A stretch of DNA of 64,000 nucleotides, from contig NZ_VOBR01000009.1 in the NCBI RefSeq assembly GCF_007845675.1, positions 227,317 through 291,316 of the forward strand, in the 5' to 3' direction. This document shows positions 36,201 through 46,242 of the stretch, in pieces. The DNA is from Lentzea tibetensis (lineage in GTDB: Bacteria; Actinomycetota; Actinomycetes; Mycobacteriales; Pseudonocardiaceae). Within the stretch, counting starts at the first letter, position 1, and every line of letters starts with the position of its first letter. The notes beneath the pieces were generated by a model that was not told the DNA's origin, did no database searches, and saw only the letters and a list, made by a program, of their open reading frames with translations. The position numbers were made by a program, and so were the translations under genes.

Positions 36201-38222
36201 GGTGAGCCCGGCCTGCAGCACCAGCGTGTTGAACCGGTCGACCTCGGCCTCGCCGCGCCAGACGGCCGCGAACGCGTCCTGGAACCGCTGCCGGACGCTC
36301 TCCAGGTCGCCCTCGGCGATCTGGTCCAGCGTCGACTGGTCGATGCGCAGCCCGAAGTCGTAGATCCAGCACTGCACGCCGTCGTCGCGGGTGATCTCGT
36401 ACGGCCGTTCGTCGACGACGATCACGCCCATGCGCTGCAGCATCGGCAGCACGTCCGACAGCGTGATGCCCGAGCCCGCGAGGAAGAGCTTGAACCGCCG
36501 CTCGCCCGGCTCGGCGTCCTCCGGGACGTAGAACACCATGTCGAGGTCGCTCTCGGCGAGCGACTCGATGCGCCGGAAGTCCTCGAGGCCGTCGCTGGCC
36601 GGGAAGTCCTCCTTGTACGCCTCGGGGAAGACCGCGGCGAACCGCTGGCCCTGCTCGTTGGCGGACTCGGTGCCCAGCTCGCCCGTGTCGCCCAGCACGG
36701 CCTCGACCATGCGGTCGTCCCAGCTGCGGACGGCCTCGGCCAGCAGGTTCTGGATGTGCTGCGTGTCCGGCTCGGTCGCGCGGTTCGGGTCCGTGTGCAC
36801 CATGAAGTGCACCCGAGCCAGCGCCGACTCACCGATCCGCGCGCTGTACTCGAGGTTCACGCCGCCGAGCTCGGCGAGCAGCACCTCCTGCATCGCGAGG
36901 CGGCTGGTGGTCGTGTAGCGGTCGCGCGGCAGGTAGACCAGGCACGAGAAGAACCGGCCGTACGGGTCGCGCCGCAGGAACAGGCGGAGCCGGCGGCGCT
37001 CGGCGAGCGCGATGACGCCCGTCGTCGTCTGGTACAGCGTGTCCGCGTCGACCGAGAACAGCTCGGTGCGCGGGTAGTTCTGGATGACCTCGAGCATCCG
37101 CTGGCCCGAGTACGACTGCAGCGGGAAGCCCGCGCGGTGGATGACGTCGCGCACGCGGCGCTCGATCACCGGGATGTCGAGCACGTCCTCGTGCAGCGCC
37201 GTCGTGCTGAAGACGCCGAGGAACCGGTGCTCACCGGTCACGTTGCCCTCGTCGTCGAACGTCTTCACGCCGACGTAGTACGGGTAGACGCTGCGGTGCA
37301 CGCTGCTCTGCGCGCTCGCCTGGGTGAGGACGAGCAGCTCGGGGCTGAGCGCCTGCGCGCCCGCGTCCGGCCCGGCGGTGAGGCTGCGCGCCGCGAGGCT
37401 GTCCTGCCGCAGCACACCGAGCCCGCTCGCGAGCACGGCCCGCAGCGCGGCGTCGCCGTCCTCGCGCACCAGCTCGTACTGCCGGTACCCCATGAACGTG
37501 AAGTGCCCGTTCGCGAGCCACCGCAGCAGGTTCGCGCCGTCGGTGGTCTCCTCGGAGTCGCGCTTCTCCAGCTCGTCCGCGAGCTGCAGCGCGGTGCCCG
37601 CCATCTTGTCGGTGTCCTCGACGACCTCGCGCACGTCCGTCAGCACGGTGTGCAGCCGCGTCTCGAGCTCACGAGCCCGATCGGGGTCGGTGATGAGGTC
37701 GACCTCGATGTACATCCACGACTCGGCCAGCGCGTCCACCGGAGGCGCCGCGGGGTCGGCCTGCGGCAGGACCTCCTGCAGCTGCCCCGTCACCGGGTCG
37801 CGGCGCACCACGACGATCGGGTGCACGACCCGCTGCACCTGCACCCCGCCGCGGGTCAGCTCACTGGCGACCGAGTCGACGAGGTACGGCATGTCGTCCG
37901 TGACGACCTGCACCACCGTGACGGGACAACTCCACCCGTCGTGCGCCCGCGTCGGGTTGAGGATGCGCACACCGGCGCGACCAGGAACCCGGCTCTCGGC
38001 GAGCTGGTAGTTCGACCGCACCGCACCGACCAGGTCCACCGGGTCGTCGTCGTTGACTTCCTCGGCGGGCACGTGGCGGTAGTAGAGGCGGATGAGGTCG
38101 GTGAGTTCAGGGGCATTGGCGGCGGCCCGTTCGATCAGCTCGTCACGGACCTGCTCGGGACTGGCCGGTCGACTCTCCCCCTCGGGGGCGTCGGATCGGA
38201 TCGGGGCTCCAGTCGAGGTCAT
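33297..38222 (-). CDS. gdh: NAD-specific glutamate dehydrogenase, large type
   Basis: 1641 residues, the size of the large bacterial NAD-GDH enzymes. An N-terminal regulatory part with ACT-like domains (about 1-700) is followed by the catalytic core: KPRF-like region [46 protein letters not shown] contains the glutamate/Lys site, and [15 protein letters not shown] the NAD region. It converts glutamate to 2-oxoglutarate and ammonia with NAD. In mycobacteria this enzyme is inhibited by unphosphorylated GarA. ATG 38222. Terminator downstream. The FG-repeat protein gene lies 205 bp upstream on the same strand. Confidence 0.95.
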   Translation of the reverse strand: [1641 protein letters not shown]

Positions 38223-38427
38223 CTTCAGGCGACTCCACGCTATCCGGCACCTCTGTGTGCCGGGTCCGGCTCCACCCTAGAGGGGGAGATGCCATTCACC
38301 GGCAACAGGTTGAGCTGTTCTTAACCTCTGAATCGTGGGCTGAATCGTGTCACACCGCGCGCGATCCGCATGGTGGAAGCGCTCGGAAGCGCTGGAGTTT
38401 GCGCTGCGGGTTGCGCTGGGGAAGCGA

Positions 38428-41400
38428 TCACGAGCCGGGCAGTGTCCATCCACCGAACGGGGACTCCTCGACACGCCGGATGGGGCCCGTTGTCTCGGTG
38501 TCCGGAATCGCTGGTTCGACCGGATTCGCGGCGGGCCGGTCGGTGGGCAGCTCGGCCGGCCGGTCGGCGCGCTGGTCGAAGCGCTGGTCGACGGGCAGCT
38601 CGGCGGGCTGGTCGGTCGGCTGTCCCACCGGTGTGATCGGGCCCGTCGACTCCGGGTCCCGCTCCTCTTGCTCTTCGTCCCTCTTGCCCGTCTCGTAGGC
38701 CACCAGTGCCTCGGCCAGCAGTTCGGCGAGGCCCATGTCGCTCGACCTGCGTCGTGAGCTGGGCAGGCTGGGGTCCTTCGCCACCGCTTCGGCCGGGGCG
38801 GGCTGGGGCGCGCCGGGACTCGTGACGGGCTGGCCGGGTGTGCCCTGTGCGGTGTCCGGGGTGTTGTGCCCGCTCTGGGGTGCGCTGAGCAGGAAAGGCG
38901 TGGGCTGAGCTGGGTCCGGCGTCTGCGCGCCATGGCCCGCGTCGAACTGGGCGGGCGTCGTTGGGGCCGGCTGCGCCTGGCTCGTGCCGAACTGGGGCTG
39001 GGCGGCCGGGTCGTACTGAGGCTGCGTGGTCTGGCCGAAGGTGGGCTGACCCTCCGGGCCCTGACCGAAGGTCGGCTCTGGCTGCGCGGCCTGACCAAAG
39101 GGTGGCTGAGCCTCTGCGGCCTGACCAAAGGTCGGCTGACCTTGCGGGGCCTGACCGAAAGCGGGCGGAGCCTCGGCGGCTTGACCGAAGGTCGACTGCC
39201 CCTGCACACCCTGACCGAACGTGGGCTGGGCCTCTGCGGCCTGACCAAAGGTCGGCTCCGGCTGCGCGGCCTGACCGAAGGTCGGATGACTCTGCACGCC
39301 CTGACCGAACGTGGACTGACCCTGCACACCCTGACCGAACGTGGGCTGAGCCTGCACACCCTGACCGAAGGTCGGCTCAGGCTGTTCGGCCTCGCCGAAG
39401 GTCGGCTGAGCCAGCGTGGGCTGCCCGAAAGTGGGCTGAGCCTCTGCGGGCTGACCGAAGGTTGGCTGAGCCTGCGCGGCCTGGGCCGAGTAGGGCTGCC
39501 CGAACTGGCCTGGGGTCTGTCCGGCCTGGGCCGCGTCCGGCAGCTGAGCCGGTCCCGGCTGCCCCGGATCCGACCGGGTCGGCGAGGTCAGGCCGAACGA
39601 GGCACCGCTCTGGTACTGCCCCGGCTGCGGCGACTGTCCTGGCTGAGCCAGATCCGGCCGCGCCTGCTCGGGCTGAAACGCATCCGGTCGTGCCTGTGCC
39701 GCCTGGGCTCCGGGCGGCGCCGACACCTGCCACGGCTGCTGAGGCTGGTCTACTCCGGGCTGGGCGTATCCCGACTGGGCATAACCCAGCTCGGTGTATC
39801 CCAGCTGGTCCCCTCCCGGCTGCGAGTACGCCGACTCCGGTGTCCCGAAGCCACTGGACGCCGAGGAGGCAGAGGCTTCTGGCTGCGCGACCTGCACCCA
39901 GTCCGACTGGGGCGTGTCCGAGTCGCGGCCGAAGGGCTGCCAGGTGGCCGGGGGCTCGTCCTCGATGTCCGCGGAGCTCAGGAACGAGCTCGACAGCAGG
40001 TCGGGCTCCGGAGGCGTCGGGACCTCGTCCGGGACCGGCACCGACGGCACCGGGTCCGGCACGGGCGGCTGCTCGGGTGCGGGTGGCTCCGGGACCGGCT
40101 CCGGCACCGGGCGCTTGACGGGCTCGGGTTCTGGTTCGGTCTCGCGTTCCGGCTGCGGGGCGGGGATGCGGCTCGCAGGCTCGCCGAATGCCGATTCCTG
40201 CTCGCCCGGCTGACGACCGAACGCCGCCGCCAACCCGGACGAACGACGACCGGCACGCCCCACCGGCGGTGCCTCGAACCCACTGGGCTGCTCGTCGGAA
40301 GGTGCCTCGAACGCCAACGCCTCGAAACGCGCCCGCGTGCCGAACGGATCCGAGCCCGGAGCCTCGAAGCTCGGCACGTCAGAAGCCGGCGCCTCGAACT
40401 CCGAACCGCCGGCGGACGAGTCCGTCGATGGTCGGCCGAAGTCGGCGCCGGGCCAGCCGGAACGCGGGTCCTCCGACGCACGGCCGAAGCCGACACTCGG
40501 GCCATCGGCACGCGGATCGTCCGACGCACGACTGAAGCCAACACCCGACCCATCGGAACGCGACTCGTCCGACGCACGGCCGAAGCCGACACTCGGGCCG
40601 TCGGAACGTGAGTCCTCCGACGCACCACCGAAATCAAAGCCCGACCCATCAGAACGCGAGTCCTCCGACACGCGACCGAAGTCGACGCCCGGCCCGGCGG
40701 AACGATTTTCCTCTGCTCGGCGGCCGAAGTCGGGCACCTGTGCGTCTGGATTCAGGCTCGCTTGCTCGCGGCCGAAGTCGAAGCTCGAGCCGGGGCCCTG
40801 TGCGTCGGGGCTCGGGTCCGGCCGCGCGCGCCCGAAGTCGTAGCCCTGTTCGTCAGGGGTCGTGCTCGGTTGCGGCGGTCCGAAGTCGGGCGTCGGCCCG
40901 GCGGTGCGCGAATCCTCTGTGTCAGGCGTTCGACCGAAGTCGAAGGCCGGGGTGTCCGACCGGGCTCCCGAGTCGCTCTGGCCGAAAGCGGCGCCCAGGC
41001 CAGAGAAACCCGACGGCGACCCGAAGGTCGGAGTGTCGGCGGGTGACGCGTCGGAGTCGTCGGACGGCCCGTGCGCGAACGCCGCTGCCAGGCCGGACGG
41101 GCGGGCCGAGGCGGGTGGGTCGATGTGCGGCTCGGCCGGTTCCTGGCCGTAGGGCGTCGTGTAGGACGAGCGCGGCGGGCGGGACGGCAGGCCGTCCGGG
41201 CCCACCACCGGCTGGACGGCCGTCGTCGGCTCGAAGTAGTTGTGCGGCAACGGGTCCGGGGTCAGCGGGTCCGGGGTCGCCGGCTCGTCGGGTTCAGCGG
41301 AGCGGAGGTGGGCGGGGGCCTCGACGCGCCACTGCTGGGGCTCAGCGGAGTCCTCGTCGGGTTCTTTCGCGCGGCGTCTGCCGCCCTGGCGCAGGCCGGC

Positions 41401-42939
41401 GGCTTTGAGCATGTCCATGACGCTCTCCGACTGGGGCGCGGCGGGCGGCTCGAGCTCAGGTGTCTGCGCGCTGTCGTCGTCGACGTCGCCCGCGGCGACT
41501 CTGGCCGCGCGGCGGCGGCCGCTGATCATCGCGCCTGCCGACGCGATGAGGCCCGCTGCGGGGACGGTGCGGTCGGACGGTTGCTGATCCACCGAGTCGG
41601 ATGCCTTGTCCTCTGGTTCGCCGAATGGCTGCACCATGCGCCAGCGGTCGGCTGCGTGCGCACGTGCCGCTGACAATCCTTCCACGGTCATGTCTTCGGC
41701 AGCTCGGCGCACTCGCTTGACCTTCAGGCCCTCGCCTTTGCGCACCTGGACCGGGCGCCACTGGCGCAGCTGCTGCTTCAGGTCGGCGGGCAGCGCCTCG
41801 TCGGCCGCCGGCGGGCGAGGTGGGCCGCCGTCGGAACGCAGCAGGTCAGCCAGCTGCTGGTGCAGGCTCGACGGCTGGCGGTGCACGCCGGAGAACTCGG
41901 CCGCGAGCCGGGCCCTGACCGAGTACACGGCGCGGGCGCGGCGGCGTTCCGCGGCGTGTGCCGCGCGCAGGTTCGTGAGGGCGTCGGTCAGTTCGCCGGA
42001 CACCTCGTGCACGTGCGCGAGCGCCAGCAGGCTCTCGGCGAGCAGGGTGTCCAGCTGGTGGCGTTCGGCGCTCGAGGCCGCCTCGCGCAGCATTTCGCGC
42101 GCGACGTTGATGCGGCCCGCGGGCAGGTGCACGCGGGTCGCCAGCGCCAGCCGCAGCCAGCCCGCGGTCGACGCCGACGGTGCGCGCACCGGGCGTTCCA
42201 GCAGCGGGCCGCCCGCCTGGCTGGCGTCGGACAGCTTGTTCGCGTCCATCAACGCGCACACCAGTTCCAGGGTCAGGCGTCCGCGCGCCTGGCCGCTGTC
42301 CGCCGCGGGGTCGGCCTGGTTGAGCAGGTCCAGGCCCTCGCGGGCGGCACCGATCGCGGCGGGGATGTCGCCCCACCGGCGGAGCTGGGCGGCTGACACC
42401 GCGCGGAGCAGTCCGCGCAGCAGCAGCTTCGTATCCGAGTCGAGGATCGTGTCGGCCGCGTACAGCCGGTCCGCCTCGTTGAGCGCGTACGCGGGCTCGT
42501 CGCCGCGGCCGACGGTCACGATGCACTCGCTCGCCTCGACCAGTGCCGCGGCGCGCAGGGCGTACGGCACGCCCTGCGCCTCCAGCACGGGCCGCACCGC
42601 GGCGAACCCGGTCAGCGGTGCTCCCACCGACCGGGCGCACCCGGCGAGCTCGATGCGCAACAGCCACGCCGTCTGGTGCTCGGCCGCCGTCTCGGCGGCC
42701 TTCAGCGCGTCCAGCGCCCGGTCGGCGATGCGGACACCGCGGCCGATCCGGTTGCTGGCGAACACCACCAGCGCTTCAGCCTTGAGCCGGTCAGCTTCGT
42801 CGCGGCGGGAAGCGGCGAGCGCGAGAGCGCGCTCGCCGAGCACCAGAGCGAGTTCCGGTGCCTGCCAACGCAGCCGCCAGGCGGGCACGACCAGCGCGCT
42901 CACCTCGACGTCCACCTGCGTCTCGCCCCTGGCCGCCAC
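38428..42939 (-). CDS. Large protein with helical N-terminus and disordered FG-repeat C-terminus
   Basis: 1503 residues. Residues 1-430 are helical, TPR-like (ALDALKAAETAAEHQ, LAHVHEVSGELTDALTNLRAAHAAE). Then ~1000 residues are disordered, rich in P, G, Q, A, S, D. Two repeat zones stand out: a 16-residue unit centred on (D/G)FGR with D(S)RSDG, at least six copies, and a decapeptide of the form (A/G/P)(Q/E)PTFGQ, 15 copies. A short helix SSDMGLAELLAEALVAYETGKR lies near the end. There is no signal peptide or membrane helix. GTG 42939 is 19 bp after ettA; GTG 42915 with AGGGGCGAG is an alternative. No known family; behaviour like phase-separating FG proteins is inference. Confidence 0.82.
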   Translation of the reverse strand: MAARGETQVDVEVSALVVPAWRLRWQAPELALVLGERALALAASRRDEADRLKAEALVVFASNRIGRGVRIADRALDALKAAETAAEHQTAWLLRIELAGCARSVGAPLTGFAAVRPVLEAQGVPYALRAAALVEASECIVTVGRGDEPAYALNEADRLYAADTILDSDTKLLLRGLLRAVSAAQLRRWGDIPAAIGAAREGLDLLNQADPAADSGQARGRLTLELVCALMDANKLSDASQAGGPLLERPVRAPSASTAGWLRLALATRVHLPAGRINVAREMLREAASSAERHQLDTLLAESLLALAHVHEVSGELTDALTNLRAAHAAERRRARAVYSVRARLAAEFSGVHRQPSSLHQQLADLLRSDGGPPRPPAADEALPADLKQQLRQWRPVQVRKGEGLKVKRVRRAAEDMTVEGLSAARAHAADRWRMVQPFGEPEDKASDSVDQQPSDRTVPAAGLIASAGAMISGRRRAARVAAGDVDDDSAQTPELEPPAAPQSESVMDMLKAAGLRQGGRRRAKEPDEDSAEPQQWRVEAPAHLRSAEPDEPATPDPLTPDPLPHNYFEPTTAVQPVVGPDGLPSRPPRSSYTTPYGQEPAEPHIDPPASARPSGLAAAFAHGPSDDSDASPADTPTFGSPSGFSGLGAAFGQSDSGARSDTPAFDFGRTPDTEDSRTAGPTPDFGPPQPSTTPDEQGYDFGRARPDPSPDAQGPGSSFDFGREQASLNPDAQVPDFGRRAEENRSAGPGVDFGRVSEDSRSDGSGFDFGGASEDSRSDGPSVGFGRASDESRSDGSGVGFSRASDDPRADGPSVGFGRASEDPRSGWPGADFGRPSTDSSAGGSEFEAPASDVPSFEAPGSDPFGTRARFEALAFEAPSDEQPSGFEAPPVGRAGRRSSGLAAAFGRQPGEQESAFGEPASRIPAPQPERETEPEPEPVKRPVPEPVPEPPAPEQPPVPDPVPSVPVPDEVPTPPEPDLLSSSFLSSADIEDEPPATWQPFGRDSDTPQSDWVQVAQPEASASSASSGFGTPESAYSQPGGDQLGYTELGYAQSGYAQPGVDQPQQPWQVSAPPGAQAAQARPDAFQPEQARPDLAQPGQSPQPGQYQSGASFGLTSPTRSDPGQPGPAQLPDAAQAGQTPGQFGQPYSAQAAQAQPTFGQPAEAQPTFGQPTLAQPTFGEAEQPEPTFGQGVQAQPTFGQGVQGQSTFGQGVQSHPTFGQAAQPEPTFGQAAEAQPTFGQGVQGQSTFGQAAEAPPAFGQAPQGQPTFGQAAEAQPPFGQAAQPEPTFGQGPEGQPTFGQTTQPQYDPAAQPQFGTSQAQPAPTTPAQFDAGHGAQTPDPAQPTPFLLSAPQSGHNTPDTAQGTPGQPVTSPGAPQPAPAEAVAKDPSLPSSRRRSSDMGLAELLAEALVAYETGKRDEEQEERDPESTGPITPVGQPTDQPAELPVDQRFDQRADRPAELPTDRPAANPVEPAIPDTETTGPIRRVEESPFGGWTLPGS
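39025..39475 (-). repeat. 30-bp in-frame tandem repeats coding for PTFGQ decapeptides
   Basis: Fifteen copies of a decapeptide containing PTFGQ (variants STFGQ, PAFGQ, PPFGQ, PTFGE), period exactly ten residues, inside the large FG-repeat protein. Limits are approximate to about ten bases. Confidence 0.85.
40400..40700 (-). repeat. 48-bp in-frame repeats coding for 16-residue FGR units
   Basis: About six imperfect copies of a 16-residue unit (FGRASEDSRSDG with four variable residues) in the central disordered part of the FG-repeat protein. Limits approximate. Confidence 0.75.
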
Positions 42940-42958
42940 GACGTAGCTGTCCTGCCCC

Positions 42959-44635
<1,677 letters not shown>

Positions 44636-44970
44636 GGCCGCGATCGTAGAGCGGCGTCCGGAAGCTCCTGACCTCGGTCGGCGTGATCGCGCTCCCGGCC
44701 CCCGGATCAGGCGTCACCTTGTCGCGTGACCAGCCCGTTTCCGTTCGAACGTGAACGACTCTCGCCGACCGGTGCTCACCGGCACCGATCTTCGACCTTC
44801 CCTCCTTCGTGAATAGCTGTACGTGCACATCATCTCCGGACGCCCGCCGGATCGGGTGCGTTCCGCCACACCGGGCCGCGGATTGCCCGATCGGCGCAAC
44901 GCCGGAACCACACCATCGCCGACTCGCATGTGGCATGAACCTCGACTCACGCGCTCGAAGATCGGTTCCA
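44636..44970. other. Intergenic region between ssb and ettA
   Basis: About 335 bp with no gene that can be supported on either strand; open frames here lack ribosome sites and coding bias. It must hold the ettA promoter (minus strand), but no clear -35/-10 pair was found. Confidence 0.5.
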
Positions 44971-45417
44971 TCAGAACGGGATCGTCTCGGACTCGGCCTG
45001 ACACGCGACCGTCACCGACTCGTCCTCGGTGCGCGGAACCACGAGCGCGGAGGCATCGGGCGCGTTGAGCAGGGTGTGGCAGCGGCCGAGGTCGACGCCG
45101 AGCGAGACGGCCTCGATCTCGTAGAACTGACGGCGCTGCCCGTCCACTTCCTGGAACCTGTTCCGCAGCCGGCCGTGCACGAGCACCGGATCGCCCTTGG
45201 CGAGCGTCGCACTGGCGTTGTCCGCGAGCCTGCGCCAGCAGACGACGCCCAGGAACAGCCGGTCGCCGTCCTCCCAGTCCTGGGTCTGCTTGTTGTAGCG
45301 GCGCTCGGTCGAGGCGATGCGGAAGTTCGACACGCTCACACCCTCGCTCGTCTGGCGATGCGTGACGTCCGCGACGACGTAACCAACAACGGTGATCGGG
45401 GTTTCGTTCCAAGCCAT
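44971..45417 (-). CDS. ssb: Single-stranded DNA-binding protein
   Basis: 148 residues. OB-fold (1-110): ETPITVVGYVVADVTHR, FRIASTERRYNKQTQDWEDGD, FLGVVCWRRLADNASATLAKGDPVLVHGRL are SSB signatures. The tail ends ESETIPF, a shortened form of the acidic tip ending in (D)IPF that recruits repair proteins; the long Gly-rich linker of the main SSB is missing. It is therefore probably the second, SsbB-type paralogue of actinobacteria, seen also in competence or sporulation chromosome segregation. ATG 45417 with GAGGAC upstream. Confidence 0.92.
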   Translation of the reverse strand: MAWNETPITVVGYVVADVTHRQTSEGVSVSNFRIASTERRYNKQTQDWEDGDRLFLGVVCWRRLADNASATLAKGDPVLVHGRLRNRFQEVDGQRRQFYEIEAVSLGVDLGRCHTLLNAPDASALVVPRTEDESVTVACQAESETIPF

Positions 45418-45573
45418 GGTGTCCTCCTCGGGTTGCTGGGTCCAGCGTGCACCGCTGGATCGCCGGGCGGCGGCCTGACCTGCGCAGATGTGGACAACTC
45501 GACGACTGTGGACAAGTCGCGATCTTCAGCCCCCGACAGACGCGGGACTGTCGTACCCGTGTGGTAGCGCGAC

Positions 45574-45621
45574 TGAGTGAGTGCTCACTCATTGACATGA
45601 GTGAGCACTCACTCATAAGCT
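45574..45621 (+). promoter_or_regulatory. Leaderless promoter with two TetR operators
   Basis: Two 18-bp sites, TGAGTGAGTGCTCACTCA (45574-45591) and TGAGTGAGCACTCACTCA (45598-45615), are exact reverse complements and each is nearly palindromic. Between them sits TTGACA (45592-45597), a perfect -35. TAAGCT (45616-45621) lies 18 bp downstream and only six bases before the GTG of the TetR gene, so the transcript should start at or next to the start codon. A repressor on either site would cover the promoter. Confidence 0.85.
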
Positions 45622-45627
45622 GGTGCG

Positions 45628-46242
45628 GTGTCCGAGGAACCTCGCCGCCGCCGCGCGCCGGCCATGAGCGCAGACGACCGCCGCAAGGCGATCGTCCACG
45701 CCGCACTCCCCTTGGTGATCAAGGACGGAGCCAACGTGACCACCAGCCAGATCGCCACGGCTGCGGGGATCGCGGAGGGCACGGTGTTCCGCGTCTTCAA
45801 GGACAAGAGCGAGTTGCTCGCGAGCTGCATCACCGAGGCGTTGAAGTCCGACGAGGAGGTCGAGCGCATCGCGGCGATCTCCCGCGAGCTCTGCCTGGTC
45901 GACCGGCTGACCGAGTCGATCGACGCGGTGACGGGCTACCTCGACCGGATGTGGGGCGTGATGAGCGCCCTGCGCGACACGGGCTACCAGCCACCGGCCC
46001 ACAAGCCGGGCGAGCACAAGGGCCCGCCGCTGGAGATGCGGCGCATCTCGCAGGCGGTCGCGGAGCTGTTCGACGGCGAGCAGGTCCGCGTCGACCCGGA
46101 GCACGCGGCACGGCTGCTGCTCGGACTCGTGTTCACGAACCGCATGCAGGGCAAGGGGATGGGTGAGACGGCCGCGGAACCGGCGGTGCTCGTCGAGCTC
46201 TTCCTGCACGGAGCACTGACCAGAGGGGGACAAGATGAGTGA
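45628..46242 (+). CDS. TetR-family repressor of an ABC exporter
   Basis: 204 residues. N-terminal helix-turn-helix (RRKAIVHAALPLVIKDGANVTTSQIATAAGIAEGTVFRVFKDKSELL) is textbook TetR; the C-terminal ligand domain is family-specific. The GTG is six bases after the -10 element, with no ribosome site, so it is probably read from a leaderless mRNA. The gene overlaps the exporter ATPase gene by 8 bp. It is therefore autoregulated with the ABC genes through the two operators upstream. The inducing ligand is presumably an exported drug or metabolite. Confidence 0.94.
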   Translation: MSEEPRRRRAPAMSADDRRKAIVHAALPLVIKDGANVTTSQIATAAGIAEGTVFRVFKDKSELLASCITEALKSDEEVERIAAISRELCLVDRLTESIDAVTGYLDRMWGVMSALRDTGYQPPAHKPGEHKGPPLEMRRISQAVAELFDGEQVRVDPEHAARLLLGLVFTNRMQGKGMGETAAEPAVLVELFLHGALTRGGQDE

